Notes: a model not told the origin generated them from the letters alone. DNA of 64,000 nucleotides from Frateuria_A sp051900535 (GCF_051900535.1 NZ_JBHZGI010000001.1:868001-932000); one strand, 5' to 3'. Shown: positions 1-9,753, counted from the first letter of the stretch. Translations and numbers: made by a program.

Positions 1-250
1 ATGCGGGTGATGGCCGCAACGACCGGAACCGTCTTTTCTGCGACAGTCGGAAGCTGTGTCTGCGCCCCAAGGGTGTAAGTGGATGGGCGCAAAGATGGAG
101 GGGATACTGGAAGGCGCCGGACGGCGCGACCATGTGTGCGGAGCGCGCGAATGGCGCCATGCCTTTCGCAACGCGTGAACCCGTGGCAGGCCAAGCTCCC
201 TCCCGGCTGTCGCCCAGCGCGTCCTTCGCTTCCCCAACAGGAGTTGTTCC
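1..250. other. Leading intergenic stretch
   Basis: I see no convincing gene here. Short open frames exist on both strands but have no recognisable protein features. The last part holds the ribosome binding site AGGAG, a few bases before the start of the next gene. Confidence 0.5.
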
Positions 251-1117
251 ATGCGTCTGCTGTCACACATCTTCCTGGTCTGCGGACTTGCGCTCGCATC
301 CGGCATGGCCAACGCCGCCGCTTCGCGTGCCCCACACGACCTTCGCGTGATGACCTTCAACGTGCGCTACGGCACGGCCGACGACGGCATCAACGCCTGG
401 CCCCGACGCCGTGACCTGATGGTCCGGGTCATCCGGCAGGAACACCCGGACATCATGGGCACGCAGGAACTGCTCTCGCCCCAGGGCGACTACCTGCAGC
501 AGCATCTGCCGGGCTACACGTGGTTCGGCATGGGGCGCAACGGCAACGAGATCGACGAGAACGGCAACGAGCACATGGGCGTGTTCTACGACAGCACGCG
601 CCTGCAAGTGCTCGAGTCCGGCAACTTCTGGCTGTCGCAGACGCCGGACAAGCCCGGAAGCATCGGAGCCGGCCTATTGATGCCCCGGATGGTCACCTGG
701 GCGAAATTCCACGACCGGCGCAGCGGCAAGGATTTCTACTACTACGACACGCACTTTCCCTACCGCGACGGCGAGGAGGCCGAGGCGACCCGCGAGCGTT
801 GCGCCGAGCAAATCCGGCAGCGCCTGGCGCAACTGCCTGGCTCGGTTCCCGTCATCCTGACCGGTGACTTCAACACGACGCCGGACAGCAGGACGCACGC
901 TTCCCTGGCTGAAGTCCTGCGCGATGCGCGGACGTCGGCGCCACGACGCGAAGGCCCGGCGGGCAGCTTCCACGACTTCACCGGCCATGCGACCAGGCGC
1001 ATCGACTGGATCCTGTACCGCGGCCTGAAGGCCGACGACGTGCGCACGATCACCACGCACGAGGGCAAGGTCTACCCGTCGGACCATTTTCCCGTGGTCG
1101 CCGATTTCAGCTGGTAA
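251..1117 (+). CDS. Exported endonuclease/exonuclease/phosphatase family protein
   Basis: 288 aa with an N-terminal signal peptide (hydrophobic residues 5-20, likely cleavage after ANA-A near residue 23). The DNase I-like fold motifs are all present: MTFNVRY with Asn37, GTQE with Glu73, DTHF (166-169), GDFN (205-208), IDWIL (251-255) and a C-terminal SDHFPV with Asp278 and His279. Members of this fold cleave phosphodiester or phosphomonoester bonds with Mg2+; the substrate cannot be told from sequence. The signal peptide puts it in the periplasm or outside, so a role on nucleic acid or sugar phosphates from the environment fits better than DNA repair. The start is supported by AGGAG 6-10 bases upstream. 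It faces the FG-GAP genes tail to tail, with a 71-bp gap. Confidence 0.85.
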   Translation: MRLLSHIFLVCGLALASGMANAAASRAPHDLRVMTFNVRYGTADDGINAWPRRRDLMVRVIRQEHPDIMGTQELLSPQGDYLQQHLPGYTWFGMGRNGNEIDENGNEHMGVFYDSTRLQVLESGNFWLSQTPDKPGSIGAGLLMPRMVTWAKFHDRRSGKDFYYYDTHFPYRDGEEAEATRERCAEQIRQRLAQLPGSVPVILTGDFNTTPDSRTHASLAEVLRDARTSAPRREGPAGSFHDFTGHATRRIDWILYRGLKADDVRTITTHEGKVYPSDHFPVVADFSW

Positions 1118-1188
1118 ACGGCGCGCGATCTCGCCGGTTGGGATCACGCGGATCATGGCGGTTGCCTCGCGCCCCGTCCGCGGCGCGA

Positions 1189-2400
1189 TCAGCGGGAGGA
1201 CGCCGGTGCGGGCGTCGCTGTCGAGGGTGCGCCCACCACGTACCAGCCCTGCGGATAGGTCCACTGCCGCAGGTCGTCGGGCACCGGTGCCGTACCGGTT
1301 TCCCCGCCGTACGGCGACACGATGACGCCCGCGGCGCCGATGGTCGGCGCATGCCTGTCCAGCACGTACAGGCCCGTGAAGCGGGTGGTGCCACCCTTGA
1401 TGATGTATCCGCCGGAGAGGGGATCGGCCGCCGATCCACCCGTCCAGCCTCCGGACACCGGTTCCACGCCAATCTGCTTTCCCCGCGCATCGAAGATGCG
1501 CGAGAAGACGGTCCCGCTTCCGGCGTAAGCCTTCCCGTCGGAGTCATACAACACGTGCTCGACCCCGATATAGGCTCCCATGAAGCCACCGCCGAGAGCC
1601 CAGGCCCCGTTCAGATCGACATACGGACTGAGGTCGTAGGACGTGAACCCGTTGCCCTGGCTGTCCCAGACGTAGAGGTCCTCGGCCGCGCTCGTCCACA
1701 GGATGCTCAGCCGTTTGGACGGCGTGTAGTAGCCCAGCCCGATCGGGTAGTAGCCCGGAGCCATGCCGACCACTTTGCTGCCGATTCGTGTCGGCCCGTC
1801 CATCAGCCAGTAACCAAACTGGCTGGCCTCCGGGTTCAGCCAGAGCAGGTCGTCGCGACCGTCGCCGTTGATGTCGCCGGCGCCGATCAGCTGCCAGCCC
1901 GACGGATAGTCGTAGATCCGTCGCGAAGCGAAGGCCCCGTTACGGTGATTGGTCCACAACCAAAGGTCATGCGCGCCGCTGGTGAACACCAGATCGGCGA
2001 AACCGTCGCCATCCAGGTCGCCGACCGCGCCGACGAAGTAGCCGGGGGTGATCTTGTAGGTGCGGATGCCGATCCTCCTGACGCCAGGATCGAATAGCGT
2101 CGGCACGCCTGCCTGCATCAGCCAGTACCCGAGCGTGGCTTCGGCCGGGTTGAACCAGAGCAGATCGGAGGTGCCGTCCCCGTTGAAATCGCCCGGGATA
2201 CGGTCGCTGCCTGGAATCGGCGTCTGCGCCTGCAAGGCAGGCAACGTATGGAATGAGACGACGGGCCCGCTCGCCCGGGCCGCCGGCGTGGCGGCCAAGG
2301 CGACGCTTGCGAGCGCCGCAAGCATTCCCGTCCGCGTGCGCGCCGCGCCGGCGACAATGACGGACCTTCCCCGCGAGACTCCGTTACTTGTCAGCTCCAT
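1189..2400 (-). CDS. Exported FG-GAP/VCBS repeat protein (copy 1)
   Basis: 403 aa, secreted. After a signal peptide come calcium-binding beta-propeller-type repeats of the FG-GAP/VCBS kind: DFNGDGTSDLLWFN, GDLDGDGFADLVF and GDINGDGRDDLLWLN, each a DxDxDG-like loop. The repeats are spaced like integrin-type propeller blades. Function is unknown; such proteins are usually surface or extracellular binding proteins. The open frame begins further upstream, but ATG at 2400 is preceded by GGGAGG and gives a clean signal peptide, so I chose it. It lies 34 bp behind the paralogous gene at 2435-3589 on the same strand and is probably co-transcribed with it. Confidence 0.75.
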   Translation of the reverse strand: MELTSNGVSRGRSVIVAGAARTRTGMLAALASVALAATPAARASGPVVSFHTLPALQAQTPIPGSDRIPGDFNGDGTSDLLWFNPAEATLGYWLMQAGVPTLFDPGVRRIGIRTYKITPGYFVGAVGDLDGDGFADLVFTSGAHDLWLWTNHRNGAFASRRIYDYPSGWQLIGAGDINGDGRDDLLWLNPEASQFGYWLMDGPTRIGSKVVGMAPGYYPIGLGYYTPSKRLSILWTSAAEDLYVWDSQGNGFTSYDLSPYVDLNGAWALGGGFMGAYIGVEHVLYDSDGKAYAGSGTVFSRIFDARGKQIGVEPVSGGWTGGSAADPLSGGYIIKGGTTRFTGLYVLDRHAPTIGAAGVIVSPYGGETGTAPVPDDLRQWTYPQGWYVVGAPSTATPAPASSR

Positions 2401-2434
2401 GCCAGACCTCCCTTTCCGATGATCCGGACGTGCG

Positions 2435-3589
2435 TCAGTCCCACGGCGGCGCGGAGGTCCCATTGGCGGGCGCACCGACGACATACCATCCAGCCGGATA
2501 GCTCCAGTTCACCGCGTAATGATGGGGCAGCGGCGCATTTCCACTGAAGAGCGTGCCGGTCACGCCACTGTTGGAAAGCGTCCAGGTGCCCTGATCGACC
2601 ATGTACAGGCCCGTCAGGTTCTTGCCATTGCCGAGAATGGCGTAGCCGGCAGCACCCACCAGCGGTCCTTCCGCGCCCGTCCAGTACCGGGTGACCTGGA
2701 CCCCTGTCTGCCGTCCCGTGCCATCGAACGTCCGGGTCATGAACTGGGCGTCACCGTAGACGTTGTTCGCCGCGTCCCAATGCTCGATGCCAATCTGGGC
2801 CCCGGCGTATCCGCCGCCGAAAGCCCACACGGTGCTGGTGTCCACGTACGCGGAAAGGTCGTAGCTGCGGAAGCCTGTGCCTGCGCCGTCCCACACGTAG
2901 AAGTCGTGCGCGGGGCTCGTCCACAGGATGCTCAGCCGGCTGGACGGCGTGTAATAACCGACGCCGACCGGATAGTAACCACAGGCAACCGGCATGATCT
3001 GGCTGCCGATGCGCTTCCCACCCTGCATGCGCCAGTAGGCGAACTGGCATCCGTCGGGGTTCAGCCACAGCAGATCGTCGAAGCCGTCACCGTCGATATC
3101 TCCGGAGCCCACCAACTGCCACCCGGCGGGATAGTTGTAAATGCGCGTGGACTTGAAGCGACCTTGCTTGTTATTCGTCCACAACCAAAGGTCGCGCGCG
3201 GCGCTGGTAAAGACGATATCGGCGAAACCATCCCCGTTGAAATCGCCCACTGCGCCGGCGAAATATCCCGTGGTGATCGTCCATATGCGGCTGGCCACAT
3301 GGCTTATGGCGCGGTCGCTTGCGGTGGGCACGCCGATGGACATGGTCCAGTAACCGAGCTGGGACGTCGTCGGGTTGAACCACAGCACGTCCGACATGCC
3401 ATCGCCATTGAAGTCACTCTGGATGTGCGAGCGACCCGGCTGGGGCGTGGCCGGCTGCAGGACCGGCAGGTTGCCGAACGAAACGACGGGGCCGGCGGTC
3501 TGGGCTGGCGTGGCGGTCGCCCAGGCCAGCGATATCACCATGGACAGGGCCATCGCGGCGCGGCGCAAGTACGAAGCGGAAAGAGTCAT
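2435..3589 (-). CDS. Exported FG-GAP/VCBS repeat protein (copy 2)
   Basis: 384 aa with a signal peptide (cleavage likely after TPA-Q). It is a clear paralogue of the next gene: the same order of VCBS loops (DFNGDGMSDVLWFN, GDFNGDGFADIVF, GDIDGDGFDDLLWLN), the same GYYPVGVGYYTPSSRLSILW-like central block, and the same C-terminal YPAGWYVVGAP ending. The two arose by tandem duplication and have diverged. Function is unknown beyond likely calcium-dependent surface or extracellular binding. ATG at 3589 is preceded by AGGAAGG; the open frame runs a further 25 codons upstream without a better start. Confidence 0.75.
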   Translation of the reverse strand: MTLSASYLRRAAMALSMVISLAWATATPAQTAGPVVSFGNLPVLQPATPQPGRSHIQSDFNGDGMSDVLWFNPTTSQLGYWTMSIGVPTASDRAISHVASRIWTITTGYFAGAVGDFNGDGFADIVFTSAARDLWLWTNNKQGRFKSTRIYNYPAGWQLVGSGDIDGDGFDDLLWLNPDGCQFAYWRMQGGKRIGSQIMPVACGYYPVGVGYYTPSSRLSILWTSPAHDFYVWDGAGTGFRSYDLSAYVDTSTVWAFGGGYAGAQIGIEHWDAANNVYGDAQFMTRTFDGTGRQTGVQVTRYWTGAEGPLVGAAGYAILGNGKNLTGLYMVDQGTWTLSNSGVTGTLFSGNAPLPHHYAVNWSYPAGWYVVGAPANGTSAPPWD

Positions 3590-3824
3590 CTGCCTTCCTG
3601 GGTTGGCGGCAGGACGCACGTCCGGGGGGCCCACCGTCCCTAGATGCGCCCGCAAGAGGCGCACCTACGGAACTTTGTCGCTGCAAACCCTGGGAGTTAC
3701 GTCCCGAAAAAACGGCGTCTTCCCGGTAGCAGGAGCGGTGCCGGCGTTGAAGACCGCATTCTGGACCGGTGCCTTCCGGCAACGCAACGGCCACGGATGT
3801 CCCTGGGCGACCGGCGATCGTCCT

Positions 3825-6206
3825 CTACGGCGTGACGTCGAAGTCAGCCTGCTCCCTCGCCTGCGAGCTGCCGCCGACCCACACCGTGTAGTGCGTCGGT
3901 TCCACCACCTGACGGCTGTGCACGTCGTAGAACGACAGTTCGGGGAAGCCGAGCTCGAAGCGCACCTGCCGCGACTCGCCCGGCTTCAGGGTCACGCGCT
4001 GGAAGCCTTTGAGGCTGCGCACCGGCTGCTCGACGCTGGCGCCGAGGTTGCGCACGTAGAGCTGCGCGACTTCCGTGCCTTCGCGCTTGCCGGTGTTGGT
4101 CAGCGTGGCCGTGACCGTCACCAGCGATCTGGCGCCGGGCCGGTTCGCCTCGACCAGCGGCAGCGTGCCGCGCGACACGCGCACGTCGGAGTAGGCGAAG
4201 CTCGTGTAACCCAGGCCATACCCGAACGGGAACAGCGCGTCGTTGGGCACGTCGATGTAGCGCGAGACGAAGCGCGTTTCGCCGCCGCTGGGAGGCTTGC
4301 TCAAGTCGGCGTCGCCGGCGGGACGCCCGGTCGGGAACTGCGCGTAGTACAGCGGCTCCTGCCCGACCGCGCGCGGGAAGCTCATCGGCAGCTTGCCGCT
4401 GGGCGCCGCGTCGCCGAACAGCACGTTGGCCAGCGCGTTGCCCGCCTCGGTCCCCGGGAACCACACCGCCATGATTGCCGGCACGTGTTGGGCCGCCCAG
4501 TCCAGCACCAGCGGTCGACCGGAGAACACCAGCAGCACCACTGGCTTGCCCGTCGCCGCGATCTTCTCCAGCAGTTGCTGCTGGTTGCCCGGCAGGTCGA
4601 GGTGCGCACGCGAGCCCGCCTCGCCGCTCATTTCCGAAGACTCGCCCAGCGCCATGACCACCACGTCGGCCTGGCGCGCAGCCTGCAGCGCGGCATCGAA
4701 ACCCGTCGCCGAGTCGCCCAGGATGTCCGTGCCATGGGCGAACAGCACGTGGCCGCCATGCTGCTGCATGCGGCGCTCCATCGCCTGCCGCAGCGTCACC
4801 ACGTCGGACGCCTGCGTTGCGCCGCCCCAGGCGCCCTGCATCTCGTTGGAAGCATCGGCGAGCGGGCCGATCAATGCCACCGACTTCACCTGGTTGCCCA
4901 GCGGCAGCACCGGCTTGCCGCCGGCAGGCGCGTTGCGCAACAGCACGAACGACTCCTCGGCGGCACGGCGCACCAGCGGTCGATGGGCAGGCACCGCGTG
5001 CGTCACTTCGGTGCCGTGCGCATAGGGATGCTCGAACAGTCCCAGTGCGAACTTGACCCGCAGCACGCGCCGCACGGCCTCGTCCACGGTGGCCATCGAG
5101 AGCCTGTGCTCGGCCAGCAGCCTGGGGATCTGCGTGTCGTAGAAGTGGGACATCATGTCCACTTCCACGCCCGCCTCCAGCGCTTTCTCCGTCGCGGTGG
5201 CGGCGTCGAGCGCGATGCCGTGGTGGGTCAGCTCCATCACCGCCGTGTAGTCGCTGACCACGAAGCCGTTGAAGCCCCATTCCTTGCGCAGGATCTCGTC
5301 CATCACGTAGGGGTTGGCGGTGGCCGGTACGCCGTTGAGCGCGTTGAACGAACTCATCATCGTCGCCGCGCCCGCCTCCACCGCGGCCTTGTATGGCGGC
5401 AGGTAGACCTGCCGCAGGCGGATGTCGGACATGTCGGTGGTGTTGTACTCGCGCCCCGCCTCGGCCGCGCCGTACGCCGCGAAGTGCTTGACCGAGGCGG
5501 CGACATGGTCCGGCCGGGAAAGGTCGTTGCCCTGGTAGCCGCGCACGTAGGCGCGCGCCATCGCCGAGCCCAGGTACGGGTCCTCGCCCGCGCCTTCGGT
5601 CGAGCGGCCCCAGCGCGCGTCGCGCGAGATGTCGACCATCGGCGAGTAGAACCATTTCACGCCGGCGGTGGTGGCTTCGGTGGCGGCCATGTGCGAAAGG
5701 TCCTCGACCAGCGCCGTATCCCACGATGCCGCCAGGCCCAGCGGCACCGGATAGATGGTGCGGTAGCCGTGGATCACGTCCGCGCCGAACAGGATCGGGA
5801 TGTGCAGGCGGCTGTGCATCGCCGCTTCCTGGAAGGCGCGCGTCTTTTCCGCCCCGATCACGTTGAGCATCGACCCCAGCCGGCCCTGTTTCGCCAGCGC
5901 CATGGCGTCGACTTCGGTCTTGGTCTCCGGGTTGGCGGCCAGCGCCTGGTCGCCGGCGGACGGGGTCGGCGCGCTGAAGCCCTGGTCGTTGTACTGGACG
6001 AGCTGGCCGATCTTTTCTTCCAGCGTCATCTGCTTGAGCAGCGCATCGACACGCCGTTCGATCTCCGGCGAGGCCAGTTGCGCGTTCGAGGGTGCCGTGG
6101 CGTGCGGCAAAGTACCGGCGACCTGCCCCAGGGCGACTGTGCACGTGAACGTGCTTGCGAGCAGCAACACGGCGGGGCGCAAACGGAAGATCGATGATCG
6201 GTTCAT
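3825..6206 (-). CDS. bglX: Glycoside hydrolase family 3 beta-glucosidase (BglX-like)
   Basis: 793 aa, periplasmic (signal peptide residues 1-28, cleavage near ALG-Q). The layout is the standard GH3 one: N-terminal TIM barrel with KHFAAYG and the nucleophile Asp319 in VVSDYTAV, a second alpha/beta sandwich domain, and a C-terminal fibronectin III-like domain from about residue 700. Length matches E. coli BglX (765 aa). It removes glucose from the non-reducing end of beta-glucosides and beta-gluco-oligosaccharides. GH3 also contains beta-1,2-glucosidases, relevant because a GH144-type enzyme is 2 kb away. ATG at 6206 is the first start giving a proper signal peptide; its ribosome site is weak. 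It is divergent from the GH43-like gene, with a LacI-type operator between. Confidence 0.9.
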   Translation of the reverse strand: MNRSSIFRLRPAVLLLASTFTCTVALGQVAGTLPHATAPSNAQLASPEIERRVDALLKQMTLEEKIGQLVQYNDQGFSAPTPSAGDQALAANPETKTEVDAMALAKQGRLGSMLNVIGAEKTRAFQEAAMHSRLHIPILFGADVIHGYRTIYPVPLGLAASWDTALVEDLSHMAATEATTAGVKWFYSPMVDISRDARWGRSTEGAGEDPYLGSAMARAYVRGYQGNDLSRPDHVAASVKHFAAYGAAEAGREYNTTDMSDIRLRQVYLPPYKAAVEAGAATMMSSFNALNGVPATANPYVMDEILRKEWGFNGFVVSDYTAVMELTHHGIALDAATATEKALEAGVEVDMMSHFYDTQIPRLLAEHRLSMATVDEAVRRVLRVKFALGLFEHPYAHGTEVTHAVPAHRPLVRRAAEESFVLLRNAPAGGKPVLPLGNQVKSVALIGPLADASNEMQGAWGGATQASDVVTLRQAMERRMQQHGGHVLFAHGTDILGDSATGFDAALQAARQADVVVMALGESSEMSGEAGSRAHLDLPGNQQQLLEKIAATGKPVVLLVFSGRPLVLDWAAQHVPAIMAVWFPGTEAGNALANVLFGDAAPSGKLPMSFPRAVGQEPLYYAQFPTGRPAGDADLSKPPSGGETRFVSRYIDVPNDALFPFGYGLGYTSFAYSDVRVSRGTLPLVEANRPGARSLVTVTATLTNTGKREGTEVAQLYVRNLGASVEQPVRSLKGFQRVTLKPGESRQVRFELGFPELSFYDVHSRQVVEPTHYTVWVGGSSQAREQADFDVTP

Positions 6207-6243
6207 GGCAGCACGGGATGCGAGCGGCAGCGCCCGCTTGAGC

Positions 6244-6259
6244 GTGAAGACGTTTACAC
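6244..6259. promoter_or_regulatory. Putative LacI-family operator
   Basis: The 16-mer GTGAAGACGTTTACAC is an imperfect palindrome (12 of 16 positions symmetric) with the central CG typical of LacI/GalR-family operators. It lies in the divergent gap between the GH3 gene (start 6206) and the GH43-like gene (start 6311), where one site could control both. No LacI-family gene is in the window, so the regulator would be encoded elsewhere. Confidence 0.45.
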
Positions 6260-6310
6260 GACCGGGTGTGAAAAGATCAGATGTTCCCGACCCGGCCGAG
6301 GCCGCACGCC

Positions 6311-8164
6311 ATGCCACACGCCTGCCCTGCCCGCTCCTGCCTCGCACTCGTTCTGATGGTGGTCGGCGGCCTCTCCGCCTCCGATGCCGACGCCGCGGTG
6401 AATCCCCACGCGCGCACCTGGGCCAACCCGGTCGACGTCGACTACCGCTACAACTACGAACAGATGAACCAGGGCATCTCCTACCGCACCGGCGCCGATC
6501 CGGCGGTGGTGCGCTACGGCGACGCGTACTACCTGTTCCTGACCCTGGCCGATGGCTACTGGCGCTCCACCGACCTGGTGCACTGGGACTTCGTCAAGCC
6601 GGACCGCTGGCCGTTCGACGGCCCGGTGGCGCCGGCCACGCTGGTCGCCGACGGCAAGCTGTTCCTGATGCAGTCGGCGATGCAGCCGGTGCCGCTGCTG
6701 TACTCGACCGACCCCGCGCATGGCCACTGGAATTTCTGGACGCGCCTGTTGCCGCCGGTCCCCGGCGCCGTCTGGGCCGGCCACGAGAGCGAGATGAAGC
6801 CCGGCGACCTGCCGCCCGGCCCGTGGGACCCGGGCCTGTTCCGCGATCGGGATGGCAAGACCTACCTGTACTGGGATTCATCGAACGTCTTCCCGCTCTA
6901 CGGCGCGCAGATCGATCTGGCGCTGGACCATGCGGCCGAAGGCGAAGGCAAGCGCGTCACCTTCGTCGGCAAGCCGCAAGCGCTGCTGCGCCTGCATCCG
7001 GACCAGCACGGCTGGGAGCGCTTCGGCCAGGACCATACCGACGAGAGCATCCACCCCTACGTCGAGGGCGCCTGGATGAACCGCCACGGCGACACCTACT
7101 ACCTGCAGTACGGCGCGCCCGGCACCGAGTTCAACGTCTACGCCACCGGCCTCTACACCAGCGACAAGCCGCTCGGTCCGTTCCGCTACGCACCGTACAA
7201 CCCCATCGGCTACAAGCCCGGCGGGTTCGTGGTCGGTGCCGGCCACGGTTCCACCTTCGACGACGCCTACGGCAACACATGGAACACCGGCACGATGTGG
7301 GTCGCGGTGAACTGGCGCTTCGAGCGGCGCGTCGATCTATTTCCCGCGGGCTACCACGACGACGGCCAGATGTGGGTCGATACCCGCTTCGGCGATTTCC
7401 CGCAGCGCATGCCCGACCACAAGCTCAAGCCCGGCGAGAGCACGTTCACCGGCTGGATGCTGCTGTCCTGGCGCAAGCACGCCACCGCCTCGTCGCAGTT
7501 GCCCGGGCACGGCCCGGCCGAGGTCACCGACGAAAATCCGCGCACCTACTGGGTCGCCGCGCAGGACAATCCCGGCCAGACGCTGGCCATCGACCTTGGT
7601 GACACGCGCAGCGTGCGCGCCGTGCAGGTGAACTTCACCGACTACAAGGCCGGCCGTTACGGCGACGCGCCGGACATCGTCACGCGGTTCAAGCTCGAAG
7701 GCTCCACCGACGGCAAGCACTGGACCCTGCTTGCCGATCTGTCGCACGAGCAGCGCGACCGGCCCAACGCCTACCTGGAGCTCGAGGCGCCCGCGCACGT
7801 GCGCTACGTGCGCTACGTGCACGGGCACGTCGGCGCAAAACACCTGGCGATCTCCGACCTGCGCGTGTTCGGCAATGCGGACGGCGCACCGCCGCCACCG
7901 CCGAAACTGATCTCTGCCAAGCGCGATGCGGACACGCGCAACGCCGAGATCGCCTGGAAGCCGGTACCGGGCGCCGTGGGCTACAACGTGCGCTGGGGAC
8001 TGTCCGCCGACCGCCTGCACGAGACCTACCAGCGCTTCGCCGACCAGCCGACGCACCTGCAGCTGCGTTCGCTCAACAAGGGCGTGCGCTACGTGGTGGC
8101 CGTCGAGGCGTTCGACGAACACGGCGTGTCGAAGCTTTCGCGGGTGGCGACGCTCGAGCCCTGA
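6311..8164 (+). CDS. Exported GH43-like protein with F5/8 type C and fibronectin III domains
   Basis: 617 aa. Signal peptide 1-29, then a five-bladed propeller of the GH43 kind (about 35-390): a first Asp in TGADPAVVRYG, a second in PWDPGLFRD and a Glu in YVEGAW match the three-carboxylate plan of the family. A discoidin (F5/8 type C) domain follows (HATASSQLPG onward) and then a fibronectin type III domain to the end. GH43 enzymes mostly act on arabinose- or xylose-containing glycans, but related propellers have other specificities, so the substrate is open. I prefer ATG 6311 over ATG 6281 because GAGG sits 9 bases ahead of it and it starts directly with the signal peptide. It probably shares control with the divergent GH3 gene. 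Confidence 0.75.
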   Translation: MPHACPARSCLALVLMVVGGLSASDADAAVNPHARTWANPVDVDYRYNYEQMNQGISYRTGADPAVVRYGDAYYLFLTLADGYWRSTDLVHWDFVKPDRWPFDGPVAPATLVADGKLFLMQSAMQPVPLLYSTDPAHGHWNFWTRLLPPVPGAVWAGHESEMKPGDLPPGPWDPGLFRDRDGKTYLYWDSSNVFPLYGAQIDLALDHAAEGEGKRVTFVGKPQALLRLHPDQHGWERFGQDHTDESIHPYVEGAWMNRHGDTYYLQYGAPGTEFNVYATGLYTSDKPLGPFRYAPYNPIGYKPGGFVVGAGHGSTFDDAYGNTWNTGTMWVAVNWRFERRVDLFPAGYHDDGQMWVDTRFGDFPQRMPDHKLKPGESTFTGWMLLSWRKHATASSQLPGHGPAEVTDENPRTYWVAAQDNPGQTLAIDLGDTRSVRAVQVNFTDYKAGRYGDAPDIVTRFKLEGSTDGKHWTLLADLSHEQRDRPNAYLELEAPAHVRYVRYVHGHVGAKHLAISDLRVFGNADGAPPPPPKLISAKRDADTRNAEIAWKPVPGAVGYNVRWGLSADRLHETYQRFADQPTHLQLRSLNKGVRYVVAVEAFDEHGVSKLSRVATLEP

Positions 8165-8295
8165 GCCATCGTCCGACAGGTTGGTTTCGTTGTAGGACCC
8201 CACCCTGTTTGCGACCGCCGTGCGACCCGCGGAGCTGGTTCCCGGTCGCGCCCTGGCGCGTTTCTACAGGCTCCGCCAGGTGGGCTTGACGAACA

Positions 8296-9753
8296 TCAGG
8301 GCGCAGGCGCGTCCAGCCAGCCGCCGGTGAAGCCGGCCTTCTCCAGGCCCTTGCGGATGTACGGGTTTCGCCGCATGACCTTCCAGACGAAGTCGCTGCG
8401 CCAGTTCTCGATCATCAGCACGATCGGGCCCTGGTCGATGCCCAGCTGCACGCTGTCGACCCAGCCCAGCCCCGGCACCAGCCGACCCGTGCGCAATTCG
8501 GTGTCCGTATGGAAGCTCGGGTTGAAGGCGTCGACGAAGCCGTAGCGGTCGTAGATGGATTTGCCGTAGCGCTGCTTCATCGTCGCCAGCGCCGGAATCA
8601 CGATCTCCGGCGCGAAGGCGATCGAGCCGCCTGCCGCCGTGGGGGCGATGGTGCCGTCGTCGGAGATGTAGTCGAGCCCGGCGCCGCGCGCCGTGTAGCC
8701 TTCGAATTTCAGCGTCTTGTCGCCCTGCTCCACGACAATGCCGCCCGGCCCGTTGCTGGCGGTCAGGCCCCACACGTTGGCGCCGTAGCCGGTCCAGTGG
8801 CCGGGGTTGGCGATGGCGTAGTTGCGCTGGCTGTAGGTAGCGCGCCGGCTGTTCTGGAAGTAGTCCAGGTCGTGCTCGCGGTTCCAGTCGTCGCGGATGC
8901 CGCGGAAATCCACCCACACATGGCTGTACTGGTGGCCGAACATCGGCGCGAAGTTGAGGAAGGTCTGCCCGTGGAACGCACCCCAGGTGGTGTCGTTGGT
9001 CGATGTCCAGGCCTTCCATGCCGTCGGTTGCACCGGATGCGTCGGCGAGCCCAGCGCGAGGATGTAGACCAGCATGCCTTCGTTGTAGCCCTTCCAGTCG
9101 GCGGGGATGAACTGGCCACCCGGGGTCCAGCCCATGCTGATCAGCGGCGCGCGCGCCTGCATCCAGGGCCAGTCGACGCGGCGGTAGATCGCGTCGGCCA
9201 GAGCGCGGATCTCGCGTTCGGCGGGCGTGTCGCGGTCATAGTAGGACTGCGCGAACAGCACGCCGCCGAGCAGCAGCGTGGTGTCGACGCTGGACAGTTC
9301 GACCCAGCGCCCGAAGCGCTTGCCCGTCTGCATGTCCAGGAAGTGGTAGTAGAAGCCGTGGAAGCCGGCGGTGTCGTCCTCGCTGTCGTTCTGCGGCGCG
9401 TCCCGGAAGAAGCGCAGCGTGGCGAGCGTGCGCTCGGCCGCCTGTTCGCGCGTGATGTAGCCGCGCTCGACGCCCACGCCGTAGGCGGTCAGACCGAAGC
9501 CGACGGCGGCGATGCTCGAGAATGACTCGCCCGGATAGTGATCGGGCACCAGCCCGGTCTTCGGATCGGCGCTGTCCCAGAACCAGTCGAAGGTGCGTCG
9601 CTCCAGGTCGTCCACGAGTTTCTGCTGCGCGGGCGGCAGCGACGCATAGGTGGTCGCCGCGGGCGTGGGTGTCGCCGCGCGGACCGGCGAGGTGGCCGCG
9701 AGGGCGGTGGCGAGGAAGGCGGTCGTCAGTGCTTGGGAGAATCGGAAAGGCAT
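8296..9753 (-). CDS. Glucoamylase-family (GH144-type) glycoside hydrolase
   Basis: 485 aa with a signal peptide (cleavage near VRA-A). The motifs RTFDWFWDSADPKTGLVPD near the start, SIAAVGFGL, WGLTASNGP and the C-terminal GPIVLMIENWRS are those of the glucoamylase (PF10091) family, in which characterised members are endo-beta-1,2-glucanases (GH144). It would be exported and would cut beta-1,2-glucan into sophoro-oligosaccharides for the nearby GH3 enzyme. The open frame runs much further upstream, but that part is the antiparallel shadow of the halogenase; ATG 9753 starts the signal peptide. It is the third gene of the leftward run TonB receptor, halogenase, glucanase. Substrate is from family knowledge, not shown here. 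Confidence 0.8.
   Translation of the reverse strand: MPFRFSQALTTAFLATALAATSPVRAATPTPAATTYASLPPAQQKLVDDLERRTFDWFWDSADPKTGLVPDHYPGESFSSIAAVGFGLTAYGVGVERGYITREQAAERTLATLRFFRDAPQNDSEDDTAGFHGFYYHFLDMQTGKRFGRWVELSSVDTTLLLGGVLFAQSYYDRDTPAEREIRALADAIYRRVDWPWMQARAPLISMGWTPGGQFIPADWKGYNEGMLVYILALGSPTHPVQPTAWKAWTSTNDTTWGAFHGQTFLNFAPMFGHQYSHVWVDFRGIRDDWNREHDLDYFQNSRRATYSQRNYAIANPGHWTGYGANVWGLTASNGPGGIVVEQGDKTLKFEGYTARGAGLDYISDDGTIAPTAAGGSIAFAPEIVIPALATMKQRYGKSIYDRYGFVDAFNPSFHTDTELRTGRLVPGLGWVDSVQLGIDQGPIVLMIENWRSDFVWKVMRRNPYIRKGLEKAGFTGGWLDAPAP

Noticed and set aside
3375..6197. Long rightward frame antisense to the GH3 gene
   Set aside because: It shows no recognisable domain and is His/Arg/Val-rich as expected for the reverse of a high-GC gene; the GH3 gene has all family motifs.
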